Below are positions 1 through 11,254 of a stretch of 64,000 nt of DNA, in pieces. The position numbers and the translations under genes are program-made. This DNA comes from Lentisphaeria bacterium (GTDB lineage: Bacteria > Verrucomicrobiota > Lentisphaeria > Victivallales > Victivallaceae): positions 3,286,001-3,350,000 of the forward strand of contig CP091727.1 in the NCBI GenBank assembly GCA_022009855.1, given 5' to 3'. Positions within the stretch are counted from its first letter, which is position 1. Each line of letters opens with the position of its first letter. The notes beneath the pieces were generated by a model. That model had not been told where the DNA came from, did not search any database, and saw nothing but the letters and a program-made list of their open reading frames with translations.

Positions 1-1
1 G

Positions 2-49
2 TTCTGGGGGCGGCGAGACTACATGAAGAAATGGAGAGGTGAATTATGA
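2..49 (+). CDS. 3' end of an upstream gene (partial)
   Basis: An open frame enters from the window edge and ends at a TGA that overlaps the ATG of the GH5 gene (ATGA arrangement). Only about 15 residues are visible (FWGRRDYMKKWRGEL), too few to identify. The same ATGA coupling occurs at several other junctions in this region, which supports a real upstream gene in the same operon. Confidence 0.35.
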   Translation, partial: FWGRRDYMKKWRGEL

Positions 50-1637
50 GATGTTTCCGGTTGTTCTTCCTTCTGGCAATGCCGCTCCTGCTCTCCGTCG
101 CAGGCGCGGGGGAAACGGTTGCCGTCGACCGGAATTCCGCAAAATGGTTTCTGCCGAAGGAGGCGCAGTGGCTGCCGGACGGAACGTTGAAGGTCTCCGC
201 CGGGAAATCGGGCCGTTACATCGCCTTCTGCGGGCCGGATGTGAGCCGTTTTGCCGGCAAATTCGTCCGGGTCTCCGCGTTGGTCAAGGCGGAAAACGTC
301 GCCCCCGGCGCCCGTCCGAATCACGGCGTCAAGCTGATGGTCAGCCGGAACTCCAACGGTCTCGGCAGTCTCTGGAAGGCCTCGTCGAATCGGCTCTGGG
401 GGAGCTTTGACTGGAAACGCGAGGAGGTGTGTTTGCTGGTTCCGGAGGACATCACCGCATTCCGGGTGCACGTCGGGGTGGAACATACCACTGGAACCGC
501 TCTGTTCCGGGAGATCAAGATCGAAGAGCTGGATGGCGACCTCTACCCGCCGCCGGTGCCGCTGAAACCGGATTTCCGGTGTGAATACACCGACAGCGTC
601 AGGAACCTCCCCGGTTGCGCGGTGTCTGTGTCCGCGGCGAGAAGATGACTCCGGAAGCGATCCGGAAGCTCGGGCGGTGGCGTTGCAACGCAGTGCGCTG
701 GTGGATCGAGAACCGTTCCCTGTGCGCAAACATGAAGCAGTACTGGCCGTGGCTCGAATCGCAGCTCCGGCATCTGGAAAAACTTGCGCCGGAACTGCGC
801 AAAGCGGGGATCGGCGTCATATTGACCGTCACCGTTCCCGGCGGGCGATATGTCGATCCGATCGATCCGGATCAGGCCGAGGAGATCGATCTCAACCCGG
901 GGCTGCTGAACGAATACCGTACCTGCTTCAGCGACCGTTTCAACCGGGAGTACCAGAAACTCTACCGGATGCTCGGGAAACGGTTTGCCGCCAATCCGGT
1001 GGTGATCGGATACGATCTCATGAATGAGCCCACCCACGGCGGCGGCGTCAAATACGATTACCTCAAGTCGCAGTATCTGGCGGCACGGGCACTGCGGGAA
1101 ACCGACCCGGAGAAACCGGTCTTCGTCTCCTGCTGCGAGATGGGACCGCCGTCAGCGTTCACCTACCTCAAGCCGATTCCCCTGCGGAACGTCATCTACC
1201 AGGTCCACATGTACGTGCCCGGTTCCTACACCCACCAGCGGTTTCGCACCGACGGGAAGATGATCTCCTATCCGGGTACCATCGATCGGAAAGCGTATGA
1301 CAAAAAAGAACTGCTCCGGGCGCTGGAACCGACGATCCGGTTTCAGCGGAAGTACGGTGCGGTCATCTATGCCGGGGAGTATTCCGTACTGCGCTGGGCT
1401 CCTGGCGGCGCCCGCTACCTCAAAGATCTGACGGAACTCTTCGACCAGCTTGGCTGGCACTCCACCTATCACGCGTTTCGGGAATGGGAGGGATGGAGCC
1501 TGGAACACTCCTCCGACGGAGCGGAGAAGAAACCGGTTGCGGAGGAGACCGACCGGGCGCGGGTGATTCGCGACTATTTCCGCGGCAACAAGCGGTTCGA
1601 AGGACTCAAAACGCAGCAGGGGAAGGGGCGTCGATGA
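46..1637 (+). CDS. Secreted glycoside hydrolase family 5-like enzyme (apparent frameshift)
   Basis: Probable extracellular beta-glycosidase. Residues 1-20 form a signal peptide (MRCFRLFFLLAMPLLLSVAG). Residues about 30-170 look like a beta-sandwich ancillary domain. The rest is a GH5-type (beta/alpha)8 barrel: LRGVCVRGEKMTPEAIRKLG opens it, YDLMNEP carries the acid/base Glu, QVHMYVPG the active-site His-x-Tyr, and IYAGEYSVLRW the nucleophile Glu. The frame breaks near 605-612; restoring one C in the CCCC run joins both parts into about 530 aa. The stop overlaps the start of the LVIVD gene (ATGA), so the two are probably translated together. Substrate cannot be told from sequence. Confidence 0.8.
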
Positions 1638-3648
1638 AAAGCGCTTTTCTTTCAACTCTTCTGGCCGCGGCGATGTCGGTCGGAGCGGCGAGTTCTCCGG
1701 CGCTGCCGCTCACGCCGATTCCCGGATCGTCCGGATGCAATTCGCTGGCGATTGACGGTGACCGGCTGTTCGCGGCGAATTCTTCGAAGCTGACGGTTTA
1801 CGATATCAGCAATCCGCTTCGGCCGCGGCAGTGTGGAACCATGCCGCTCCGCGGTGCAAGACAGATCACGGTCAACGGGAACCATCTCTATGTGAGCGCC
1901 CGGCACTGGGGGAGTCCAGATTATCGACATCTCCGAGCCGGATTCTCCGAAACCGGCGGGCTGGCTCGATACCGCGGAGCTGGCGACGGGGATGGAGAGC
2001 GCCGGGAATCTGCTCTGTGTGACACTGCGAGTCTACGGGGTACAGCTTTTCGACATCCGTGATCCGTTGCATCCGAAGCATCTTTCGCTGCTGCGAACCG
2101 GCGAGGCGCAGTCCGCCTTCCGCTTCGGCGACAAGCTGGCGATCGGCGACTGGGGGGGCGGCGAAACTGGCCATTGCCGACATCTCCAATCCCCATCGCC
2201 CGAAGGTGATCGGATCCGGCAGACTGGATGGTTTCGGCGACGGTGTCTGGGTTCATGGCAACTACTGCTATGCCGCGACCGGGCATCATGCCCGCTCCGG
2301 ACCGAAAGCGGAGCGGTTCGGGCGTGGACATGGGCTGGAAATCTTCGATATTTCGAATCCGGCGAAGCCGCGCCGGGTCGGAGGGGTGAAATTTCCGAAA
2401 TTCTATGAAGTCGGCAATGACTTCTGGATGGTTCGTTCCGATGGCCGCACTGCGTTCGTCGGCGACACGCACAACGGTTTTTTTTCTGATTGACGTGAGC
2501 ACTCCGGCCCGTCCGCGCGAGATCGGCCACGCCCTTCTGCCCGAGGTGGAACGGCAGAGCATCGTCGCCCGGAAAAAGGTCGTCGGTCCGGACTGCCTCA
2601 CCGACCTCGCCGTCGGAGACGGGGTGGTCTACCTCGCCGGTCAGAAGAGCGGACTCTTTCTGATTCCGCTCGGCGAGCGGGCGAAGCGTATCGCCCGTTC
2701 CGGGGAGGAGTTTTCCATTCCTGCCGCGGCGAAGTGGAACATTCCGACCGGACTTGTGCCGTACCGGGTGGCGGATGTGGTGCGCCGCCTTGCCGTCCGG
2801 GGAGACGAGCTGTTCGCCGCCTGTTCCGACGAGGGGGTGAAACGTTTTGCCATCCGGGCGGACGGTTCACTCACCGAAACCGGAACTCTTCCCGGCCGCG
2901 CCTACGATGTGGCGGTAGCCGGAAAAGATCTGCTGCTGGTTGCCCGCGGCATGACGCTCGACCTCTATCGGATTCTGCCGCAGGGGTTCCGCAAGACCGG
3001 CAGCATCGCCGGCACGTTTTACAATCCGTTTCAGGTACTGCATCCTTTCGGAAACATCGTCGTTTGCAGTGGGGGAGTTCCGCATTCGGCGTTGTGGATA
3101 TTTCCACTCCGTCGGCGCCGCGGATCGTCGGGAAGGACTCTGCCGGTTCTCTGCTGTACAGCGATGCGATTCCGGAGCGGGCGATCGATGGGAGGTTTCC
3201 GGTCAGCTGGCACGGGCGGGGGATCCGCTGGTATTCCATCCAGTCAGGGAAACTTGAACGCCTGCCGTCGGTGCCGAGGCAGAAGCTCAATCAGCTCTCC
3301 GGCATCACGGCGGTGGGCGGGCTCTTCGTCGCTCCGGAGAGGGGAGGCGTACTTCTGCTGAATCCGGAGAGCGGGGAAGGACGGAGCATTTCCCTGGCCG
3401 CAGCCGAGGTTCCGCAGGGTATTCCCTCGTGGGACGGGAAACACACTGTTGTCTTCTCCGACCGCCGCAACGGGCTCGTCCGTGCATACGACTTCCGGAA
3501 TCCGGAACGGCCGCGTCCGATCGCGGGCCGGAGTTTCAAGCTTGCTGACGGCATTCCGGACCGGGTGGTGTTCCATCGCGGCAGAATGCTGATTCCCGGC
3601 TGGAATCTCGGAATTCTGGTGGAGAAAAATCCCCCGGCGGAAAAGTAA
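1634..3648 (+). CDS. Secreted LVIVD-repeat beta-propeller protein (several apparent frameshifts)
   Basis: About 670 aa after correction. It has a signal peptide (MKSAFLSTLLAAAMSVGAAS), then repeats with the LVIVD signature (VYDISNPLRPRQ, IIDISEPDSPK, LFDIRDPLHPK, IADISNPHRPK, IFDISNPAKPRR, LIDVSTPARPRE, VVDISTPSAPR). LVIVD repeats build beta-propellers, usually surface binding modules; no catalytic motif is visible. The frame breaks in homopolymers: G5 at 1908-1912, G7 at 2152-2158, T8 at 2478-2485 and G5 at 3071-3075. Alignment with the paralog at 49991-52056 shows that single-base length errors explain the first three. It is coupled to the upstream GH5 gene, so it may help hold the enzyme or its substrate at the cell surface. 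Confidence 0.8.
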
Positions 3649-3677
3649 AACCCCGTCGGGAACGCTTCCCAACGGGG
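3638..3677 (-). terminator. Rho-independent terminator of the CsgG operon
   Basis: Read on the minus strand, CCCCGT and ACGGGG (3671-3676 with 3651-3656) form a GC-rich stem followed by a T-rich tract (TTTTACTTTT). It lies between converging genes and suits termination of the minus-strand operon; the same stem could also act on the + strand. Confidence 0.7.
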
Positions 3678-3696
3678 CAACCCCAGCCGCTCCGGA

Positions 3697-4629
3697 CTAT
3701 TTGAGCACCGGAATCATGCGCTGCGCCAGCGCGAGAGTGCACTGAGCCAGCGCATCCTTGGCCGCGATCATGTAACTTGCTCCGGCGACCACCTCCTTGC
3801 TGCGATCGGTGAGGAGCAGTTTCTTCCCCTGATAGAGGCTGAGTTCGAGCCGCGCGGTCGAACTGGAGAAGTTCCGGTATTGTCCGGAATCGGTTGCAAT
3901 GCCCTCGCCGAGGAAGAGGTATTCCGCATCGTTCCGGTTTTCGACCACATTGAAGCCGAGGGTGAGCAGAAGTTTCTTGAGTTCAGTCTCTGCGGCGGGA
4001 TCGATCGCGGGCATACTGATGCTTTCGCGAATCTTCACATAGACTTTGCGGCCCCGTCCCTTGACCGTTTCGGAGAGCTCTCCGGCGACCGAGAGCGCGG
4101 TGCGCTGCCGGGGCATCAGCTGCTGTGCGCGGGAATTCAGTTGACCGGCAACCTTGCCGGCCAGTTCGGTGACCAGTTCGGTTGCTTCGCTGTTCCCACG
4201 GGCCGCGGCAGGGAGAACTCTGCTGGTTTCCACGCCGATCAGCTTGGCCACCACGTAGTTGTTGTCGCCGTTGCGGAAGACGGAGCCGGTGATCAGAATC
4301 TTCGCTCCGGTGAGCTGCCCGAGCTTGAGCCGGGTCTCCTTGTCCACCAGTCCGGAGGCGGAGAGGTGCAGTTCGCTGAGAATTTTGTCGAGTTCGGCCC
4401 GTTCCACCAGTTCGAATTCCCCTTGCGAGGCGAGTTCGACGGAGAGCAGTTCCGCAATCGACCGGCCGAGGTTTTCGTTCTGTGCGCGGGCGCCGCGGGA
4501 ATCGAACGGGAGCACCGCGATCGTCGGCACCGGGACGGATGGCGCCGCCTCCTGCGGGGTCGGGTCGGCCGCGAATGCGAGGAAGGGAAGGGCGAGGGCC
4601 AGTACGGCCGGTTTCAGGGAATACTTCAT
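3697..4629 (-). CDS. CsgG-like secreted/periplasmic protein
   Basis: Intact, 310 aa, with a signal peptide (MKYSLKPAVLALALPFLAFA). Residues 35-150 match the CsgG/FlgO/LpoB-type fold: TIAVLPFDSRG, a long helix (GRSIAELLSVELASQ), FELVERAELDKIL, then LGQLTGAKILITGSVF. Relatives are outer-membrane or periplasmic lipoproteins (curli secretion channel CsgG, flagellar FlgO, the activator LpoB), but no lipobox Cys is seen here, so a pore role is not established. An AAGGAGG ribosome site precedes the ATG. It is the last gene of the sigma-factor operon. The protein at 7561-10602 carries a diverged copy of the same domain, so the two may work together. Confidence 0.75.
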   Translation of the reverse strand: MKYSLKPAVLALALPFLAFAADPTPQEAAPSVPVPTIAVLPFDSRGARAQNENLGRSIAELLSVELASQGEFELVERAELDKILSELHLSASGLVDKETRLKLGQLTGAKILITGSVFRNGDNNYVVAKLIGVETSRVLPAAARGNSEATELVTELAGKVAGQLNSRAQQLMPRQRTALSVAGELSETVKGRGRKVYVKIRESISMPAIDPAAETELKKLLLTLGFNVVENRNDAEYLFLGEGIATDSGQYRNFSSSTARLELSLYQGKKLLLTDRSKEVVAGASYMIAAKDALAQCTLALAQRMIPVLK

Positions 4630-4644
4630 TGTTCAACCTCCTTT

Positions 4645-5309
4645 TTAACATACTATGGAACAACAGGACATATTCCAGTCTGCTGCAGTCGAATTCCGGA
4701 GAAAAGACGATCAGTCTGCTGCCTTCGTCGCTCAGTTCAATGCAGGATGCCCGTCCTTTCCGGTCGACAAATTCCCGTCTTTCATCCGATAAGACGCCGA
4801 GGGTACCCGGAATCTTAGTGCGGATCAGTCGGATTGACCGCCATCGTTCCGGCAGTGCCAGCGGCAGGTCGGACGTGCGGGGAAACAGAAGAGTTCGCCG
4901 GGCTTTCCCGTTATCGTTCAGCGTATCGGTCAGCAGGGTGTCGCTGTTTTCATCGACAGCGACTCCGGCGTCGATCAGTTTCCGGCGCAGTTCCGGTCTC
5001 AAATTGAAGCGGGCCCGGATTCCGGCGAGAGGCTGCGGCGAGTGGAGCAGCAGGGGAATGCACTGCTGATCCGCGATCAGCTTGACCGGCAGGGAAGTGC
5101 CCGGTTTCAGAGGCGCAAGGTAAAAAGCACGGCTGCCCATCGGCATTCCCGGTCGCCAGAACCCGGCCGTTTTCGGCTTCCAGGCGGTAGGTGCCGTGCA
5201 CTTCAAGCGGGAGCGTGACCTCTCGCCCGGTGGGGAGGTCCAGCGGTTCGGCGGCGGAGAGAAGCGCCGCCGCCGATAGCGCGGACAATGCGTGAAGAAT
5301 CATTTTCAT
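4645..5309 (-). CDS. Secreted protein of unknown function (apparent frameshifts)
   Basis: Starts with a signal peptide (MKMILHALSALSAAALLSAA) followed by a short beta-rich region (VTLPLEVHGTYRLEAENGRV). The frame breaks near 5127-5132 in a T5 run; deleting one T continues it as FYLAPLKPGTSLPVKLIADQ. The ATG overlaps the stop of the upstream gene (ATGA), so translation is coupled. The 3' end is uncertain: no stop appears in frame before the next gene, and the placement at the TAA near 4645 assumes one more indel just ahead of the ribosome site of the CsgG-like gene. No family recognised. Confidence 0.5.
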
Positions 5310-7564
5310 TGCCGGAACTCCTTCTCTTTTGAAAGCAGAACGCTGTCGAGTGTGAAGGTGACCGGCTGGTCGGATCTCTGCAGGTGGAGTTCCAACAGTC
5401 CGGTGCCGGTGCGCAGCGTGACGATGCCGTTGGCGGGAAACTGCGGGAAGCCATGCTCGACACCTTCGCCGATTTGCAGCGCAGGCAGCCGGCGGGCGAC
5501 GGATTCCGGCTGGAAGAAGAGCCGGAGCGATCTCCCCGGACGAGTTCCGGATTGAACTGAAGCGCGATGCGGCACTCGAAGGGGAACCGGCCCGCGGAAA
5601 ATTCCAGTACCTGCCGTTCGCCCTTCCGGATTTTCCGCACGGCGAAGAGATCCGCGTCGCTCATGTAGGTGCGCTGCAGCGCCTGCTCCAGCGGAAGAAT
5701 TTCCGCATTCAGGCGTTTCAGCAGAAGTTCCTCTTCGGAAACCGCCTCACGGAGCGCGGGGAATGTTCCCCATCCGTCGCGCGGAGCCACTTCGTACAGG
5801 CCGTCTTCCGCTTCGATCCAGACGGCGCCGTTCGGTCCGGCGTGGAGGCGCTGAAACGGCAGATGTTGCAGCTGGAGCGATTGTTTCGGGGAATTCAGAT
5901 TGAGCGCCAGCAGTTGATGCGCGGGGGAACGCAGCAGCAGATATCCCCCTTCAAGCCGACCGGACGGCAGAAGGCGGGAAGCCGGAGCTGCGCCGCCCGG
6001 GGCAGGGAGGGCAGGCCGGGAGAACGCTCCGGAGCGCCGGAGAGCAGCAGAAACGGCTTCCCGATGCCGGGATCGAACGCCAGCGCTCCGGTGGCGGCGC
6101 GGCTGCTGTCGGCAAACCGCCCGAAGGGGGTGTCGATGAGGTCGCAGGGACCGGCGGCACGGTACTTGAGGCGGCAGGCTCCGGTTTTCGGATCCGTCTC
6201 GTAGAATTGCGTGATGTCGGAAACGGAGAGTTTCAACAGCAGTTTTCCGGTTTTCTGGTCGCTCCACAGACCGGTGACGGAGGCTCCGGCAAGCGGGGAG
6301 AATTTCAGTTGCAGCGTTCTGCTTTCCCGGCGGTTTGCCGCGTGGATCCGCAGCTGTGTCGGCGAAGAACTCTTCGTGTAAATTTCGCCGTCGAGAATGG
6401 CGTACACCGGCGGTTTCCGCAGCGGGAAAGGGAGCGGCGCCGGAACGCCTCCTCCGGCGGGGATACCGCCGTAGGCACTCCAGATGACGGATCCCGCATG
6501 GCTCAGCGGAACCAGCTGATGCTCATACGATATCTGGGCCGGTGTGTCAGGATTCGGATTGCGCCACACGGTGCGCCACCGGCCGGTGCCCGGAGTGAGT
6601 TCCACCAGCTCGCCGGATCTGCCGTTGCGGCGGATGCCGAAGAATTTTCCATCGCGGACCGTCGCGGTGAAAAATGGGCCGAACTCCGGAACCGGCGGCG
6701 GAAAGCGCAGCGCCCGGCGGATCTTCCGGGTTGCCGCGTTCGGCCAATACTGGAGCAGCCGGAGCGTGAAGGCGGGATTCCGTTCTATCCGCTGTTCCGG
6801 TGTGAGCAGCGCGTGGGCCAGTGCCACAGCGGCGTCCCCTGCCGATGCCTGCCGCAGGAACGGCCGTCGAATGCGTTGGAAGGGGAGGGGGGCGGTGTTT
6901 CAAACAGTTTGTCCCGTACTACTTTCCCGAAATCCGCGGACAGGACGATCGTGTCCGGCCCGGAGAGCTTGAGGTCACTCACCTCCAGCTCCATCGGCCG
7001 CTTCAGCTGCCGATCGTCCGGAGCGAATATTGTCAGAGTAACCCGTATCTGTTCAGGCTGGAGGAGTCTTCCGCATTCCCGGCACCGCCGGTGCGGGGGG
7101 AAGAAGGACCAGCGATAAGGGTTGCCATTCTCCGGCCACCGGAGCGGCGAAATCCCGTGGCGGCATCTGTACCGTTTCCGGTACATGCTGCATGCTCCGG
7201 GCCGTGATGTTCTTTCGCTGCGTCAGTTTTTCCCGTCTTCCAGGCAGGTTGTAGAGAAAACAGGTTGAAATCCGGAGTCGTTCGCTTCCGGTGAGGCGCG
7301 CCAGCGGCCGGAGATGGAGTATTCTTCACCGGGGACGAGTTCTGCCCGGCAGATAATGCTGTTTTCGTGCCGGTTCCACTCTGCCCGTATCCGCATGGCG
7401 CGGCCGTCGGAGCCGGGCTGGAACCAGTAACGGATGGGAACTTCAGTCGGATAGTTCCCGTGCACGAACCAGCCGGCCCCATCAGGAAGAAAGCGGAACT
7501 CCTGTTCCATCGCGGCGAGCGGAAGCGCCGCCCAGATCACGATGAGAAAATACGGAAGTTTCAT
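5306..7564 (-). CDS. Large secreted propeller-like protein (about five apparent frameshifts)
   Basis: One gene of about 750 aa can be rebuilt from overlapping open frames. It has a signal peptide (MKLPYFLIVIWAALPLAA), a beta-rich first part (EQIRVTLTIFAPDDRQL), then repeated strand-rich blocks such as FFTATVRDGKFFGIRRNG and LHAGPNGAVWIEAEDGLYEV that suggest a beta-propeller. The breaks fall in base runs near 7227-7231 (T), 7078-7080, 6887-6892 (G), 5945-5949 (C) and 5534-5537 (C). Both ends overlap neighbours as ATGA, placing it firmly in the operon. Its propeller-like blocks resemble the C-terminal part of the upstream protein. Function unknown; an envelope or extracellular role is likely. 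Confidence 0.55.
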
Positions 7565-10500
7565 TTCATTCTCCTCCGGATTGTTTCCAGGCTGCCTTGA
7601 GCACCCGGTAGCGGGTGACCAGAAGTACCGAGCGGTTGTCGTCTGCCGGGAAGAGTGCGTTGAGCCGCGGCATGAACCAGCCGGGAGTTTTTTTCCGGGC
7701 TGTCGATGTTCAGGATCAGACTCCGCTGATTGAAGCCGCCCGCCGTGTAGAGAATGCCCCCCAGCAGACAGGCGGAACCGCGCAGCGGCAGCGACTCCTC
7801 AAAGCGCCGGAACGGCGTCGCGGAATCCGGTTCCCGCCGTTCCGGCGGCGGACCGCAGCGGAGGAAGGAGCCGCGCTGCCGCACCGGATCCCACCAGCCG
7901 AATGAGCAGGTACGTCCGCTGTTGGAAAAGTTCATGATCGTGATCTTCATGCCGGAACGCTGGATGACACACTCCGGCGTGGAGAGAAATTCGCGTGACC
8001 GGAGCAGCGGCGCAAGCGTCCGCCGGTCGGCGTCGAACCGGGTGAGCTGATCATTCTCCACCAGCAGGAAACGGTTCCCGTTTCCCGGTTCGGCAAAGAA
8101 GCCGCGCAGTCGAAAGTTGAATCTGCTTTCCCGGTCGGGAAAGAGCCGGTCGGTTTCATCGAATTTGGAGAGCGCGATCTGCCGGTCTCCCCCCTTCGGC
8201 GAGGCGGAGAGGATCACCCCTTCGGTGGCGACCCAGAGCCGTCCGTTTCTGTATTCCGCGCCGACGACCGGTCCGGAAAAGCCGGTGTGTCGCCGGAAAG
8301 GGGAACCGTCGAACGGAATTTCGAGAAGCCCGTCGTTCCACGGCAGAAACGCCCGACCGTCGGAAATCTGCAACTGAAACGGCGCTTTGTGGTTGCGGAG
8401 CGGATTGAAAAACTTCACCGCCTCCGGATCCATGACCGCGTTGAGCCGCCGGGATTTCCCTTTCGTGTCGATCTGGTGCAGCGTCAGGGCGTTGCTGCGG
8501 TGGAGCAGCAGATAGAGCGTCCTCGTCGCCGCCTGTCCCTGCGCCGCAATCGGAAACGGCAACCCCTGCCGTCTGCTCCGGATAAACCGCGTGAAACTCG
8601 AATTCCGGATTCAGTTCGGCAAGCTGTTCCGGTTCCGGATCGAATAAGAGATGCGGCTGATTCAGCAGGGGGATCCGTGTCCGGAGCCGTTCCGGATAGC
8701 TCTTTTGACGCAGGGAATCGGCCAGCGTCGGCAAAGGGTTCTGCGGTTTTTTCCCAATGGAGCCGCGGTGAGGCGCCTGCGCAATCTGCGGCGCGGTTTC
8801 AGCGGATGCGGCAGCCCATTGCCGGGCAAAATCTTCCGGGTTGAAACGGAGTCCGGCGGAATTGAACGCCTCCAGCGTCATCGACAACCAGAGTTGCGAA
8901 TTTCGCTGTTTCGGGAGCATGTGCTGCTTCCAGCGGGGAAACTGCAGTAACAACATTTTCCGCAGTGCCTGCCGATTTTTCGGCGGATTTTTGCCGAGCG
9001 CCGTCTGGAAATCGAGCCAGTCGGCGATCAGCTGAAATCCGGCCGGTTCTCCTGTCCGGAATTTTTTCGCCCAGAACCGGCTCTTCTGCCGGGCCGTCTG
9101 CCGGGGCAGCTGTTGCAGCAGCGTCGCGATCTGGATTCGAAGAAAATCATAATCTTCCGTCAGATACGCCGGAGCGTGCAGGGTTCCCGCACGGCGGAAG
9201 ATATCGAGCATTTCCAGCATCTGATCCAGCAGGCGGCACCCCTCCGAGCGGAACTGCGCATCGTCGAAATAGAGCGACGGCTTCAGCAGGGCGGCATGCT
9301 CGCTGATCCATATGGGGAGCTCCTCCGCGAGCTCCTTCGGATTTTTTTCATTCCGCAGGCGATCGCTCCGCAGTTTCAGAGCAAGCTGCAGATGGCGTCG
9401 AAAGGCGTCCGCAATGCCGCGGACAACGGCGAGCTGCTCCGGCTGAAAGGCATTGCGTGGATGGCTGTGAAGTTCCGCCAGCGTCTGGCTGACGGCATCC
9501 TGCCCCCACAACTGTTCCGCCGGGGCGTACTCTTCTCGATAGTATTCCGGCTGGCCGAATTCCTGCCCCAGAACGGCGGCGGCCAGCTCCAGCCGCTCCA
9601 CGCCGTCGGAGAGCGGCGGAACGGGGTAGCGGAAGTTGATCTGCAGCTTATCCACCAGCGTCTGCCGGTACTGGTGATTTTCCGGATCGAGCAGCCAGGC
9701 GGTCCGGTAGCGGGCGAGCATCTGGCGTTCCTGTTCCGGGGTACGGCTGCCGTACCAGCGCGCCTCCTCGAAAAAACGGGCGGCTTCGGTCTTGCGGTCG
9801 CCGGGGGTGGCGGGGGGAACGTACTGTAAATGGGCTGCCAGCTTCTCCAGCAGGACTCCGGCCGGATCGTGATCGGTACTCGCCGCTTCTGTCGAGAACA
9901 GAAGTTTTCCCTTCGGGGAGTAGAGCCGTACCCGGCAGCGGTAGCCGTCGGTGGTACTGCCCGGATCGAGTTCGAGCGCCAGCAGCCGTGAGGCGGCGGC
10001 GAGTCTGGCGAAACTCCCGGTCAGTTTGCGCTCCTGCACGAGCAAATTGAGCTCCTCGCGTTCGAGCAGGAGCAAGTTCTCCACGCGGAGCAGCCGTCGC
10101 ATGAATTCGTCGGCGGTGCGATGGGCCTCGATCCAGCTGCTGCGCGGAAGCGGCGGTCGCGGATGCCGGTGGAGGCGAGAAAGAGCGCATTTTCCGGTGC
10201 GGCGACCAGAGTCTGTTTCGACCGGATCAGTTCCAATGCGGCCTGTTCCGTTCCTTCGGCGGGGAGCAGCTCATCCGCCAGCCGGAAGCCGCAGTTCGAT
10301 TCGAAAATCAGCAGCCGCCCTTCGCCGCCGTCCTTCCGGGCATCGGCCAGAACGAACAGATCCGCTTTGAGCAATGACGCCAGGTGGCGGACGGAGGCGG
10401 AATCGAGTTGAGTCTCGTTGAGCCGCCGCTCCCGCAGAATGGCGGCGATCCGGTCGCGCTCGACGAATTCGAGGTCGGAACCTGCGGCGAAGATCCGGTC

Positions 10501-10602
10501 CGCCAGATTTCGTCCCGCCTCTCCACGGCCGAGCAACGCGACTGTCGCGCCGGAGAGCTGCAGCGCGACGGTCAGAATGAGCGAAATGAACCGGTATTTC
10601 AT
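7561..10602 (-). CDS. Large secreted protein: CsgG-like N-domain, helical middle, propeller-like C-domain
   Basis: About 1,010 aa after joining frames broken near 10,140 and 8,565. It has a signal peptide (MKYRFISLILTVALQLSGA). Residues 20-130 (LEFVERDRIAAILRERRLN, then LASLLKADLFVLADARK) parallel the VERAELDKIL and LGQLTGAKILITGSVF motifs of the CsgG-like protein of this operon. Residues about 180-640 are helix-rich and TPR-like (RTAWLLDPENHQYRQTLVDK). The last 330 residues are strand-rich repeats (ISDGRAFLPWNDGLLEIPFD, GRLWVATEGVILSAS). The start is 10 bases past the anti-sigma gene and has an AAGGA site; the stop overlaps the next gene as ATGA. Exact function unknown. Confidence 0.6.
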
Positions 10603-10611
10603 GCTATCCTT

Positions 10612-11254
10612 TCAGATTTTCAGCAGGCGTTTTTCAATCCGGAACCCCATCTCCTGCGCCGTATAGCGGCGGCCGGGCCCAGAATGCCGATATTCCCCAG
10701 CGTGACGGTTTCTCCATCGTCGAGCGTCAACGCAAGATCGAATTCCAGAATCTGTTCCTGTTCCGGTCCCTGCTGAAGAAAGAGAGCTCCCTTCAGCCCT
10801 TTCGGTTCAATTCCAGGTAGTCGTCGGTGCTGACCGCAAGTTCCAGTGAGGTGAGCAGCCGATTATGCCGGTCGTAGATGGTGAGTTTTACCAGGCGGCT
10901 GGGAGGTCCTCCCTGCCGGTCGAAGGTGACCGGTTCCCCGTTGACCGTACCAATTCCGCTGTCGGCGCCGAAGAGAGCGAGCAGCCGATGGAACCGTTCC
11001 ACCGTCTCGGCCTCGCGCGTGAGCCGGAGCATCTCCGTCCGGAACAGAAGACCCATTCCGGCGACCAGCAGCAGGATTGCCGCGGCCAGTCCCCAGGCGG
11101 TTCGTCTCCACACCGGAGAGGTCCCGGACTGCAGTTGACGTGCACGCCGGAAAAATATTTGCTTGAACTCTTCCGGGGAACGGAATTCCGTCGCCGGAAC
11201 CGGTTCCTTCCGCCGCGCCTGCGCGAGCAGTTCATCGATTCTTTCATTATTCAT
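10612..11254 (-). CDS. Probable membrane anti-sigma factor (apparent frameshifts)
   Basis: About 213 aa. The N-terminal cytoplasmic part (residues 1-50) is followed by one membrane helix (TAWGLAAAILLLVAGMGLLF) and an external part with FDRQGGPPSRLVKLTIYDRH. The start lies inside the last codons of the sigma factor gene (8-base overlap), the usual layout for an ECF sigma factor and its anti-sigma partner. No classical zinc-finger His-Cys motif is seen, so the assignment rests on context and topology. Breaks near 10,798 and 10,675 are needed to reach the natural end (GRRYTAQEMGFRIEKRLLKI), which sits just before the next gene. Confidence 0.6.

Noticed and set aside
1634..3648. LVIVD gene as a decayed pseudogene
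   Set aside because: Only homopolymer-length changes are needed, with no stop substitutions, and alignment with the second LVIVD protein stays in register across most breaks.
3983..4645. Long minus-strand frame continuing from the small secreted protein through the CsgG-like gene
   Set aside because: It overlaps an intact, well-recognised gene in another frame; composition and Arg/Pro-rich translation mark it as a GC-rich shadow.
3880..4818. Long plus-strand open frame opposite the CsgG-like gene
   Set aside because: It lies antisense to an intact gene with family motifs and has no ribosome site or recognisable motif.
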